12,230 nucleotides of DNA from CAYMAT01 sp964388495 (lineage in GTDB: Bacteria; Patescibacteriota; Gracilibacteria; Peribacterales; Peribacteraceae), in assembly GCA_964388495.1 (NCBI GenBank), contig CAYMAT010000042.1, positions 1 to 12,230 of the forward strand, given 5' to 3'. Position numbers and translations under genes: made by a program. The notes beneath the pieces are model-generated. The model worked only from the letters and a program-made list of their open reading frames with translations, ran no database searches and was not told the DNA's origin. Of the stretch, positions 6,269 through 12,230 are shown piece by piece; within the stretch, counting starts at the first letter, position 1; every line of letters starts with the position of its first letter.

Positions 6269-7195
6269 ATGTTCCAGGCCTTCGAAATCGGCCCCTTTCT
6301 GATCTGGTCACGACTGCTCTTCATTTGTCTGGGGACCTGGCTGAGCGTGGAGTTATTCCTGCGCCTTGCTGAGAGCGCCAATCTGAGCCTCCAGCATTTC
6401 CGTGACAGGAGCGTGCGGTACGCGCTGGCGTTTGTGTTGGGGGGCCGCATTATCGGCATGCTCAACGCGTACAAGGTGTACCTGCACGACCCCCTGCGCA
6501 CCTTTTGGGTCACGGACGGCACCTTCAGTTTTCTGGGCGGGGCCATTGGCGTGGGAGTCCTACTGTATTTTGTAACGAGGGGCAGCCGCACCACGTTTTT
6601 GCAGTGGCTGGACGCACTGCTGCCGGCCACCTGCCTGGGACTGGTGTTCAGTAATATCGGTTCTTTCCTTGCCGGTGACGCCTACGGGAGCCCCACCAAC
6701 ATGTTCTGGGGCGTCACGTACGATTCCCTGGCCGTCCGCTACACCATCCCCATCCACCCCGTGCAGCTCTACTACGCGCTGTACTTCTTTGTCCTCACGT
6801 TCCTTTTGCTCGTGGTCCGCAAGCGCGAAAAGCGCGTGGGATCCGAGACGCTGGTGGGTATTGCGCTGGCATGCCTGGGGACGTTCGTCTTGGAGTCCTT
6901 CCGCGGCGACTTCAGTATCCAGCCTATTTTCGCGACGGCCGCGGATTTTGGCATTTACGGCCTGCTCTTTTTGAGCTTGGGGGTCTTTGCCGCCATAGAG
7001 CTTAAAATCAGCAATGCCGTGGCCATGGCATACCAGATTTTCCTGGTGGTGTTTACCGGGGGGTACATGCTTCTCCGTCCTATCCTGGACTTTGAAACCT
7101 ATGAGCTGCGCCTGAGCCAGCTGTTCGCCGTTCTCACGCTTCTCATCACCGTCGTCTACGTGGTGGTGGAGCGACGCAGACATCCGTATTTCTAG
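6269..7195 (+). CDS. Lgt-family membrane protein without the known catalytic residues (308 aa)
   Basis: Homologue of prolipoprotein diacylglyceryl transferase, the enzyme that attaches diacylglycerol to the lipobox Cys of prolipoproteins. Family marks seen: about seven membrane helices, GGRI (58-61), DGTFSFLGGAIG (83-94), FSNIGSFLAGDAYGSPT (127-143) and HPVQLYYAL (163-171). By eye against E. coli Lgt, His103 is replaced by L89, Arg143 by N129, Asn146 by S132, Tyr235 by A201 and Arg239 by T205; the nearby Glu (E209) is kept. These are residues reported as important for E. coli Lgt, so activity is doubtful. It may be a lipid-binding pseudoenzyme or a transferase with another mechanism. A tail of about 60 residues (about 248-308) with two helices extends it beyond the usual 260-290. 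No Shine-Dalgarno; ACCCT precedes ATG 6269. Followed by three unknown membrane-protein genes. Confidence 0.8.
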   Translation: MFQAFEIGPFLIWSRLLFICLGTWLSVELFLRLAESANLSLQHFRDRSVRYALAFVLGGRIIGMLNAYKVYLHDPLRTFWVTDGTFSFLGGAIGVGVLLYFVTRGSRTTFLQWLDALLPATCLGLVFSNIGSFLAGDAYGSPTNMFWGVTYDSLAVRYTIPIHPVQLYYALYFFVLTFLLLVVRKREKRVGSETLVGIALACLGTFVLESFRGDFSIQPIFATAADFGIYGLLFLSLGVFAAIELKISNAVAMAYQIFLVVFTGGYMLLRPILDFETYELRLSQLFAVLTLLITVVYVVVERRRHPYF

Positions 7196-7200
7196 AAGCT

Positions 7201-7274
7201 AGAGGTGAGAAGTTCGTGGTTAGTGATGAGAAGTTCGTAGTGAGTATGCAACTAACCTCTAACCACTTACCTCT
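7201..7274. repeat. Compound direct and inverted repeat after the Lgt-like gene
   Basis: A 12-bp direct repeat TGAGAAGTTCGT occurs at 7206-7217 and 7227-7238 (period 21). Inverted pairs: AGAGGT (7201-7206) with ACCTCT (7269-7274), GTGGTT (7216-7221) with AACCAC (7261-7266), and GGTTAGT (7218-7224) with ACTAACC (7251-7257). The whole block can fold into alternative cruciforms and starts 5 bases after the upstream stop. It looks like a decayed palindromic repeat. Confidence 0.6.
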
Positions 7275-7337
7275 TATCCGCCGTGTCCACTTTTCTGTCC
7301 TTGAAGATTCTCCGGAACTCCTTGATCATCAGCACCT

Positions 7338-7652
7338 ATGCAAATGCTTCTGACACTTTTTGCCGATCAGCCCGCCATCCGCATGACCCAGCTGGGTCTT
7401 TTGGCTCTGGCCGTGGTGGCCGTGTACCTGGTCTTCTTTGTGACCCGGGACATCATTTTCCGTTCCCGGTCCTTTGCGTATCAGGTGGCGAGCATCCTCA
7501 TCACCGCGCTCCTGCCCGTGGTGGGATTCTTCGTCTACCTCCTCATCCGCCCGGGTTCCACCGTGCGCGAGCGCGAGATGGAAGCCATGCTCCGGACCCT
7601 TACGGGGGAGGGGAAAAAGGGGAAAGATGCCAAAAAAGGCAAAGAGGAATGA
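7338..7652 (+). CDS. Small two-helix membrane protein with Lys-rich tail (104 aa)
   Basis: ATG 7338 is the first possible start after an in-frame stop at 7323-7325. A second ATG lies two codons later. There are two hydrophobic segments, at about 17-36 (TQLGLLALAVVAVYLVFFV) and 50-70 (ASILITALLPVVGFFVYLLI), then a charged helix with REREMEAML and a tail of Gly/Lys repeats. The second segment with its PVVGFFVYLLIRPG pattern resembles the short N-terminal membrane module of cardiolipin-synthase/phospholipase D proteins (PLDc_N), but no phospholipase domain follows. Preceded by CACCT, no Shine-Dalgarno. The overlapping frame from 7283 lacks membrane or domain logic and was not called. Function unknown; envelope role inferred only from location. 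Confidence 0.7.
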   Translation: MQMLLTLFADQPAIRMTQLGLLALAVVAVYLVFFVTRDIIFRSRSFAYQVASILITALLPVVGFFVYLLIRPGSTVREREMEAMLRTLTGEGKKGKDAKKGKEE

Positions 7653-7686
7653 TCACGATGACCGGAAGTCTATTTCCTGATACATT

Positions 7687-7720
7687 GAGTCCGAATCGGA
7701 CTCCTTGTTCGTCTTTCTCT
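7687..7720 (+). terminator. Hairpin with T-rich tail in the gap before the 134-aa gene
   Basis: GAGTCCG (7687-7693) and CGGACTC (7697-7703) form a perfect 7-bp stem with loop AAT, followed by a pyrimidine-rich stretch (CTTGTTCGTCTTTCTC). It lies 35 bases after the gene ending at 7652. The tail is T-rich but interrupted, so termination would be weak. A string TGATACATT (7678-7686), an extended -10-like element, sits immediately before the stem, so this hairpin could instead lie at the 5' end of the next transcript. Confidence 0.4.
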
Positions 7721-7737
7721 TCTTCACCTCATTCCCC

Positions 7738-8142
7738 ATGTCCTTCCTTACGTATCTGTTCCGCAGCAACCCCGGTAACCTGACATACGGCAGCCCGTAT
7801 GCGGTTGCGGTCATCACCGCGTGCGTCGCCCTGGTGGTGGCGTCTTTTGCGCTGCGCCAATGGAAAAAGGGAAGTGCCAGCGCCATGGTTCGCAAATTGG
7901 GCGGGGTATGGGCCAATGCGGCCTTCTGGTTTGGTATCAGCGGCTTGCTGCTCATCATTTGCCGCATTGAGCGTATACAGATCATCGCCATGCGTTTCTG
8001 GTGGGTGGTATGGGTGGTTTTGGCTGCCCTGTTCCTGTTTGCCCAGTGGAAGATCTTCCGTGCACGTCATTACCAGGTCCTGCCGCGCATGATGCACAGC
8101 GATCCGCGTGATGCGTACATCCCGGGCCGCAAGCGGCGATAA
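7738..8142 (+). CDS. Unknown three-helix membrane protein (134 aa)
   Basis: The frame is open from TTG 7705, but ATG 7738 is preferred: the 11 extra residues are read from the T-rich tail of the hairpin. Three hydrophobic segments at about 21-39, 58-76 and 85-104 are joined by short basic loops (RQWKKG; CRIERI). The C-terminus RARHYQVLPRMMHSDPRDAYIPGRKRR is basic and probably cytoplasmic. No enzymatic motif. TCCCC precedes the ATG and there is no Shine-Dalgarno. It follows the 104-aa gene by 85 bases and is separated from the next membrane gene by a 94-base gap with two TTGACA strings. Family not recognised. Confidence 0.7.
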   Translation: MSFLTYLFRSNPGNLTYGSPYAVAVITACVALVVASFALRQWKKGSASAMVRKLGGVWANAAFWFGISGLLLIICRIERIQIIAMRFWWVVWVVLAALFLFAQWKIFRARHYQVLPRMMHSDPRDAYIPGRKRR

Positions 8143-8156
8143 TCCGTCGTTCGGAA

Positions 8157-8236
8157 TTGACAGACAATCTTGCATGTTTTGCAGTACGTAAATAAAAATT
8201 GACAATACAGCTGTTGGCCTTGAGCATGTGCTTCCT
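8157..8236 (+). promoter_or_regulatory. AT-rich gap with two TTGACA elements
   Basis: TTGACA occurs at 8157-8162 and 8199-8204, 42 bases apart, in an AT-rich gap. Both are embedded in short inverted strings (ATTGACAGACAAT and ATTGACAAT). With a 17-base spacer the second would place the -10 at GAGCAT (8222-8227), a poor match, about 9 bases before ATG 8237. A promoter for the 280-aa gene is likely here, but I cannot fix its -10. Confidence 0.35.
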
Positions 8237-9079
8237 ATGCCGCTCAAGCATCTGACGGAGACGGTCCTGGTCGCCGTTCTGGCTCTCGTCACGATCATCA
8301 CGGGCATTCTGATCGCCACGCTTCCGCCCATTCCGGAAGGGTTCCTGCCGTGGACGGGGGTGTTTGCCCTGACGGTGATCTATCCGGCCGCGCTCTATGC
8401 ACTGCTCCGCCGCCATCGCGCGGATTACCTCTTCCGCGCTCTTCACTTTGCGCCGGTCACCATGGCGCTCCTGTGGATCATCTCCGAGGTGCTGATTCTG
8501 GAAGTGCCCTCCCTGGTGCCGCTGCGCATGACGCTCACGTGGGGCTGGTCGCTGCTCCCGGTTGCCACCACGCTCATTTTACTCGCGGCCTTTTGCCTGC
8601 ACGTCATCCGCCGCCGCGTGCCGCGGCTCAGTATCCTCACGCTGCTCTTTGTGCCGTTTTTGGTGACGGGGTACGTCAGTGAGTCCCAGACCCAGTGGCG
8701 CGCACAGCTGCAGACGCTTCTGTGGGAGGATCTGCCCACGCGCCTGGCCTTTGTAGGCGGTCCGGGCATGGTTATCCATGAGGACGGCACCACGTCTTCC
8801 GCCGCCATGAGTGCCTCCGAGGGTGCCTGGCGCAGCGCTATCAGCAGCGTGCAGCAGGGAACGGTGCACAGTCAGCCCGTGCCGGTGGTCCTCAATCCCA
8901 AAGGTTCGCGCGATGGGGTAGCGCTCATCTCCGACCTGGTCTCCGGCAAGACGCACACCAATCTGCCCAGCTCCGGCGCAGGATTTGACGGGCTGGTGCT
9001 CTTCACCATTGGCGCGTACCTGACCGCTCTGCACAAGAAGACGCTGCTCAGGGGCAGGGGGGTGCTGGTGACGGCGTAA
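8237..9079 (+). CDS. Unknown multi-helix membrane protein with a soluble C-terminal region (280 aa)
   Basis: ATG 8237 is chosen over the in-frame GTG 8228. Five hydrophobic segments lie at about 9-29, 38-57, 72-90, 103-123 and 131-146, with basic turns (LRRHR, IRRRVPR). Then a non-membrane region of about 100 residues (148-250) follows; it contains GGPGMVIHEDGTTSS and the pattern VVLNPKGSRDGVALISDLVSG, which looks like a folded beta-rich domain. A last hydrophobic stretch lies at about 251-264, with a basic tail. No catalytic motif recognised. Preceded by TTCCT, no Shine-Dalgarno. The last of a run of four membrane-protein genes beginning with the Lgt-like gene, so a shared envelope role is possible (inference). 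Confidence 0.75.
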   Translation: MPLKHLTETVLVAVLALVTIITGILIATLPPIPEGFLPWTGVFALTVIYPAALYALLRRHRADYLFRALHFAPVTMALLWIISEVLILEVPSLVPLRMTLTWGWSLLPVATTLILLAAFCLHVIRRRVPRLSILTLLFVPFLVTGYVSESQTQWRAQLQTLLWEDLPTRLAFVGGPGMVIHEDGTTSSAAMSASEGAWRSAISSVQQGTVHSQPVPVVLNPKGSRDGVALISDLVSGKTHTNLPSSGAGFDGLVLFTIGAYLTALHKKTLLRGRGVLVTA

Positions 9080-9146
9080 TAGGACAGTTAGGAGCTCTTG
9101 CGGAGGCGCGCTATTCTTTTGTCATGTCCACGATCTCCTCCCTCCA

Positions 9147-9180
9147 CGCGGCACCCTGCGACTCCGCTCAGGGTGACGCG
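9147..9180. repeat. Palindromic REP-like element just upstream of eno
   Basis: CACCCTG (9152-9158) pairs with CAGGGTG (9169-9175), extended past one G-A mismatch by CGCG (9147-9150) with CGCG (9177-9180), an 11-pair stem with a 10-base loop. On the minus strand the core reads CCCTGAGCGGAGTCG. Palindromes with this kind of core (often surfacing as spurious HPERSEG peptides in annotations) are dispersed in many bacterial genomes. The stem is followed by CGGTCTTTCT, so it might also slow or stop transcription from the gene ending at 9079. It ends 28 bases before the eno ATG. Confidence 0.65.
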
Positions 9181-9208
9181 CGGTCTTTCTGACATTCCCA
9201 TTCTCCTT

Positions 9209-10474
9209 ATGTCCACAATCAAGCAGTTACATGCGCGTCAGATCCTCGATTCCCGCGGCACGCCCACGGTGGAAGTGGATTGTCTGCTGGAATCCGGCGC
9301 CTTTGGCAGGGCGGCGGTGCCCAGTGGCGCCTCCACGGGCAGTCATGAGGCATTGGAGCTGCGCGACGGTGACAAGAAGCTCTACGGCGGCAAGTCGGTC
9401 CTCAAAGCCGTGGAAAACGTCAACGGCCCCATTTTCAAGGCACTCAAGGGCAAGACGGTCAGTGACCAGCGCACGCTGGACCAGATGATGATCGATCTGG
9501 ACGGAACGGAGAACAAATCCAAGTTGGGGGCCAATGCGATCCTGGGCGTCTCCATGGCCGCGTGCCGCGCCCGCGCAGCGGAGGAAAAACTGCCGCTCTG
9601 GAAGTCCCTCCAGACGCAGTACGGCATAGACGGTGGCAAAAACGTGCTGCTCCCGGTCCCGCTCATGAACGTGATCAACGGCGGCAAGCACGCCGATAGC
9701 GGCCTCAGCTTCCAGGAATGCATGATTGTCCCCACGGGGATGAGCACCTTTTCCGATGCGCTCCGTGCAGGCGCCGAGGTCTTCATGCAGCTCAAAAAAC
9801 TCCTGAGCGCCGCGGGGCACATCACGTCGGTGGGGGACGAGGGCGGCTTTGCCCCCCACGTCAAAGACAGTCACGAGGCTTTCGACTTCCTCCTCAAGGC
9901 CATTGAGGCGGCGGGCTACACAGGCAAGGTCAAATTGGCCATTGATGCCGCTGCGTCCGAGTTCTACAAGGACGGGCGGTATGCCATCGACGGCAAGTCG
10001 CTGAGTTCCACGGAACTGACGGCGTACTACGTGGATCTCTGCAAAAAGTACCCCATCGTGAGCATCGAGGACAGTCACCAGGAGGACGACTGGGAGGGAT
10101 TTGCGGGCATGATGCGCGAGGAAAAAGTGCAGATCGTGGGCGATGACCTGTTTGTCACCAACGTGAAGCGCATAGAGCAGGGGATTGCGCACAAGGCGGC
10201 CAACTCCGTGCTCATCAAGCTCAACCAGATCGGCACGGTCAGCGAGACCGTGGAGGCCATCCGCCTGGCGCAGAACACCGGCTGGACGGCTATCGCTAGC
10301 CACCGCAGCGGCGAGACGGAGGATACCTTCATCAGCCACCTGGCTGTGGGGCTCCGCACAGGCCAGATCAAGACAGGCTCACTCAGCCGCACGGACCGCG
10401 TGTGCAAGTACAACGAACTCCTCCGCATTGAAGTGGAGGCGGGCAAGGCGGCAGCGTATGTGAACCCATTTTGA
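9209..10474 (+). CDS. eno: Enolase (421 aa)
   Basis: Glycolytic enzyme of the cytoplasm, converting 2-phosphoglycerate to phosphoenolpyruvate. Seen: N-terminal HARQILDSRGTPTVEVD (8-24), PSGASTGSHEALELRDGD (38-55), catalytic E170 in SFQECMIVP and E211 in GDEGGFAP, metal ligands D246 (LAIDAA), E287 (SIED) and the second Asp of GDDLF (D313), catalytic K337 (LIKLNQIGTVSET), the signature SHRSGETEDTF (364-374) and K388 (IKTGSLSRTDR). All key residues are present and the length is close to the usual 425-435. After SIED it reads SHQEDDWEGF where most enolases have a G-led loop. An upstream start at 9098 would add 37 residues translated from the palindromic repeat; ATG 9209 gives the normal family N-terminus. 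CTCCTT precedes the ATG. No fluoride-riboswitch-like leader seen. Confidence 0.97.
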   Translation: MSTIKQLHARQILDSRGTPTVEVDCLLESGAFGRAAVPSGASTGSHEALELRDGDKKLYGGKSVLKAVENVNGPIFKALKGKTVSDQRTLDQMMIDLDGTENKSKLGANAILGVSMAACRARAAEEKLPLWKSLQTQYGIDGGKNVLLPVPLMNVINGGKHADSGLSFQECMIVPTGMSTFSDALRAGAEVFMQLKKLLSAAGHITSVGDEGGFAPHVKDSHEAFDFLLKAIEAAGYTGKVKLAIDAAASEFYKDGRYAIDGKSLSSTELTAYYVDLCKKYPIVSIEDSHQEDDWEGFAGMMREEKVQIVGDDLFVTNVKRIEQGIAHKAANSVLIKLNQIGTVSETVEAIRLAQNTGWTAIASHRSGETEDTFISHLAVGLRTGQIKTGSLSRTDRVCKYNELLRIEVEAGKAAAYVNPF

Positions 10475-10480
10475 GGGGTA

Positions 10481-10509
10481 TTTCCATATTACTGAAAATA
10501 TAGTATAAT
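10481..10509 (+). promoter_or_regulatory. Promoter with start site at or next to the ATG (leaderless type)
   Basis: TTTCCA (10481-10486, 4 of 6 to TTGACA), a 17-base spacer and a perfect TATAAT (10504-10509). The ATG of the next gene is at 10518, only 8 bases after the -10. A start 6-8 bases past the -10 gives a leader of 0-2 bases. No Shine-Dalgarno exists in the interval (AGGTAATT). The promoter begins 6 bases after the eno stop, so this gene has its own transcription unit. Confidence 0.65.
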
Positions 10510-10517
10510 AGGTAATT

Positions 10518-11645
10518 ATGGATATTCCCGAACTCAAAAAAGATCTCGATGAAAAATTGAGTGCCGTGACCCTACACGATCTTGTTCTTGCAGAACAAGC
10601 TTTTACGACAAACGAGAAGATTCGCGTTCTCTTGGGTGATCTTCGTTCCCTCAAATTTGGTCAATTGCCAAAACAGCAGAATGTGAATTTCTTGGAGCTC
10701 CAAACAACTCTGAGGGGTATTCAGGGTGGGAAAAATGTATCGAGTAGAATAAAAAATGCGGCCCAAGCTTTCTATTATCTGTTGTACGAGATGGCGAGAA
10801 AGAAACCGGCTCCCACCAAGGAATCGCAGCCGGGGAATCCTGCGCGGGACACCCGGGGAGGCAAGGAGGCATCCAATGGTATCCAGGAACAGCTCATGAT
10901 GAAGGAAGTAGCCGCGCAGGGGAGAATGGTAGCCATGACTTCCGTTGATGAGACGATGGTTCCGAGGACAGGGGAGAAGGGATTTCAGTTTGTTGCAGAC
11001 GCACGCATGCCAGTAGAGGCGCGCGGATACGTTACTGACGCCACAAATGATGTCGCTCATAGCTTTGGACAGGATGTATCGGAATTTTTGCGTAGGCAGG
11101 ATGTGCCTGCCGCAGTGTCGCTGAGCCCCGTGGAGTACCGCTATCAGGAACAGGTGCCTGTTACTGATACGCGTTCGTTTGTTAGTAAATTCCTTACATC
11201 CGCACCGCAGCCCACGTTTGTGGAAAAGATACAGCGGCTGACCATGTCTGTCTTTAATGGGAATTCTCAAGACACCCGCCCGGCGTCCCGGATCAACCTG
11301 ATGGTATTGGAGACCAATGATTCCCCCAGGCGCCGATATGCGGCTCCGGATGGGGGACGCAGTGGTAACCGCTTCTACGGCAGCATTATCCTGCCTCAGG
11401 ACCTGGCGGAGAAAGCCTACGCAACATTCCAAAATAAACCAGCATTGGCCTTGGAATATTTCCGCGCCGTGGATCCCGCTTTGATGAATATGAAAGCCCC
11501 GGGCGGCAAGCCCGCCATGCCCGAGATAGACAGAATGTTCGTCCATCCTCTTGGCCAAAATCCCTCCGCTCCCTACACCTTTGATGCCGCAGGGCAGCAG
11601 TGCACGGGTATAAAACCCCAGTATGTGCTGGAGGTGGGGAAGTGA
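10518..11645 (+). CDS. Unknown soluble protein, two-part (375 aa)
   Basis: Residues 1-95 are a predicted helical domain (MDIPELKKDLDEKL..., with leucine-rich amphipathic pattern and AFYYLLYEMARKK at 84-96). Residues 97-125 form a Pro/Gly/Lys-rich linker, and about 126-375 look like an ordinary folded region without repeats. It contains SPRRRYAAPDGGRSG (269-283), FYGSIILPQDLAEKAY (286-301) and a C-terminal KPAMPEIDRMFVHPLGQNPSAPYTF stretch split here by positions 331-355. No signal peptide, membrane helix or recognised catalytic motif. The DNA for residues 1-95 is AT-richer than the rest, so the gene may be a fusion of two sources. The ATG is set by the promoter 8 bases upstream. It lies between eno and another unknown gene with the same promoter style. 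Function unknown. Confidence 0.75.
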   Translation: MDIPELKKDLDEKLSAVTLHDLVLAEQAFTTNEKIRVLLGDLRSLKFGQLPKQQNVNFLELQTTLRGIQGGKNVSSRIKNAAQAFYYLLYEMARKKPAPTKESQPGNPARDTRGGKEASNGIQEQLMMKEVAAQGRMVAMTSVDETMVPRTGEKGFQFVADARMPVEARGYVTDATNDVAHSFGQDVSEFLRRQDVPAAVSLSPVEYRYQEQVPVTDTRSFVSKFLTSAPQPTFVEKIQRLTMSVFNGNSQDTRPASRINLMVLETNDSPRRRYAAPDGGRSGNRFYGSIILPQDLAEKAYATFQNKPALALEYFRAVDPALMNMKAPGGKPAMPEIDRMFVHPLGQNPSAPYTFDAAGQQCTGIKPQYVLEVGK

Positions 11646-11654
11646 TCTGGAATA

Positions 11655-11682
11655 TTTACAAAATATTTATATATTTTATAAT
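11655..11682 (+). promoter_or_regulatory. Strong promoter directly abutting the next start codon
   Basis: TTTACA (11655-11660, 5 of 6 to TTGACA), a 16-base AT-only spacer and TATAAT (11677-11682). A second overlapping TATAAT lies at 11682-11687, and the ATG is at 11688. From the first -10 the expected start site falls on the ATG itself, so the transcript should be leaderless. The region from 11650 to 11690 is almost entirely A and T, sharply different from the genes around it. Confidence 0.7.
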
Positions 11683-11687
11683 ATAAT

Positions 11688-12068
11688 ATGCGTTACGTAC
11701 AAAATGATCCTTTTACTCTGAATAATGACATGCGACCTGTCTTAGAGGAGAAGAAAAACGAATACAGAAAACGCATTGATGAATTTGACCGTGAAAAAAA
11801 GGGTCCTGCTCCCGCATATAACATCGACTATCTTTTAACGGATGCAAGGGCGAAATTCTTGGCTATAACCTGCTTATTGGATCAAAAAACACTCAGTCCT
11901 GTCGCATTTGCGTCAAAGGTTGCGAAAGCGGGAATTCCTGAGGAAGTCGCTCGGCGAGTAGTGGATGTCATTGCCTCGTACAACAGGTCTGCGAGTGGGA
12001 TAACGGTTGGGGGAACGGGTTTGCCCACGTTTCAGGAGGCTTTGCGTGCAAAAAAACAGAGGAATTAA
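11688..12068 (+). CDS. Unknown small soluble protein (126 aa)
   Basis: Residues 1-40 are highly charged and helical (EEKKNEYRKRIDEFDREKK). Residues 46-100 form a globular-looking helical domain (NIDYLLTDARAKFLAITCLLDQ, then VAFASKVAKAGIPEEVARRVVDVIASY, whose helix-turn-helix-like spacing is suggestive but not diagnostic). A Gly-rich stretch (SGITVGGTGLP, 103-113) precedes a basic tail (ALRAKKQRN). No catalytic motif. AT-rich codons like the first part of the preceding gene. It could be a small regulator or a partner of the 375-aa protein; neither is shown. It ends 110 bases before the tRNA-Pro gene. Confidence 0.7.
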   Translation: MRYVQNDPFTLNNDMRPVLEEKKNEYRKRIDEFDREKKGPAPAYNIDYLLTDARAKFLAITCLLDQKTLSPVAFASKVAKAGIPEEVARRVVDVIASYNRSASGITVGGTGLPTFQEALRAKKQRN

Positions 12069-12108
12069 AATTAAAGGCCTCTTTGTGGGAACCGGGGCTA
12101 CCGGAAGA

Positions 12109-12130
12109 CTGCGCAGGTGCAGGGGCGCAG
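12109..12130. repeat. Hairpin between the 126-aa gene and tRNA-Pro
   Basis: CTGCGC (12109-12114) pairs with GCGCAG (12125-12130) around a 10-base loop. No T run follows, so it is not a clear terminator. Downstream, TAGGAT (12160-12165) is a possible -10 for the tRNA gene, with no good -35 at 17 bases; TTGACG (12143-12148) is too close. I see nothing else in 12069-12178. Confidence 0.35.
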
Positions 12131-12178
12131 TACAGCTGTTCCTTGACGGGAAATTTCTGTAGGATCCCCCCGGCCTAT

Positions 12179-12230
12179 CGGGACGTAGCTCAGTTGGCTA
12201 GAGCGCATGCATGGGGTGCATGAGGTCGCA
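12179..12230 (+). tRNA. tRNA-Pro (anticodon GGG), 5' part, cut by the window end
   Basis: Seen: acceptor 5' strand CGGGACG (12179-12185), TA, D stem GCTC/GAGC (12188-12191 and 12201-12204) with loop AGTTGGCTA, G26, anticodon stem CATGC/GCATG (12206-12210 and 12218-12222) with loop ATGGGGT and anticodon GGG at 12213-12215, then variable loop AGGTC. The acceptor starting CGGG and anticodon GGG both fit proline. The T arm and acceptor 3' strand lie beyond the window. Confidence 0.95.

Noticed and set aside
7283..7783. 166-codon frame overlapping the 104-aa gene
   Set aside because: Composition is that of an out-of-frame shadow, Pro/Arg/Ser-rich, and the overlapping frame has clear membrane helices.
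8206..8215. TACAGCTGTT shared with 12131-12140
   Set aside because: Ten-base matches are expected by chance many times in 12 kb, and the flanks do not match.
9098..9208. N-terminal extension of enolase
   Set aside because: The 37 extra residues are translated from the palindromic repeat; ATG 9209 gives the standard enolase N-terminus.
9080..9208. Fluoride riboswitch upstream of eno
   Set aside because: I could not find the pseudoknot-type pattern; the only structure seen is the palindromic repeat.

Overview
The window is bacterial chromosome: two tRNA genes run off the two ends, and between them lie housekeeping genes (site-2 protease RseP, replication initiator DnaA, threonyl-tRNA synthetase, enolase, an Lgt-family protein) mixed with small membrane proteins and proteins I do not recognise. 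A threonyl-tRNA synthetase without the N-terminal TGS domain, an almost complete lack of Shine-Dalgarno sites, a dnaA gene beside rseP, and many small unknown membrane proteins suggest a member of the Patescibacteria/CPR, perhaps the Peregrinibacteria/Peribacteria group. That placement is inference from gene style. The standard code (11) fits every gene: no in-frame TGA has to be read through.

Layout. 1-37: 3' end of a tRNA (probably Ile). 141-177: a degraded copy of that tRNA 3' end. 178-647, minus strand: an AT-richer two-gene unit encoding a three-helix membrane protein and, overlapping its stop codon, a 28-residue one-helix microprotein with a strong ribosome-binding site. 956-1438, plus strand (as is everything that follows): a one-helix unknown protein. 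1439-1633: a non-coding gap with a strong hairpin and a pair of face-to-face DnaA boxes. 1634-4222: rseP and dnaA, 3 bases apart. 4353-6155: thrS. 6269-7195: an Lgt-like gene that has lost the known catalytic residues. 7338-9079: three unknown membrane proteins. 9209-10474: eno. 10518-12068: two unknown soluble proteins, each behind its own TATAAT promoter that nearly abuts the start codon. 12179-12230: 5' part of tRNA-Pro(GGG).

How the parts relate. The DnaA boxes upstream of rseP-dnaA suggest DnaA-controlled expression of an envelope-protease/replication operon, or part of an origin. The Lgt-like gene and the three membrane genes after it look like an envelope cluster. Most intergenic gaps from dnaA to eno hold their own kind of repeat (9-bp tandem units, or inverted repeats that differ from gap to gap). 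Nearly all plus-strand starts are preceded by a C/T-rich stretch instead of an AG-rich ribosome-binding site, and the last two genes look leaderless. The most unusual features are the microprotein overlap beside a tRNA relic, the DnaA-box pair, and the Lgt homologue without its active site.
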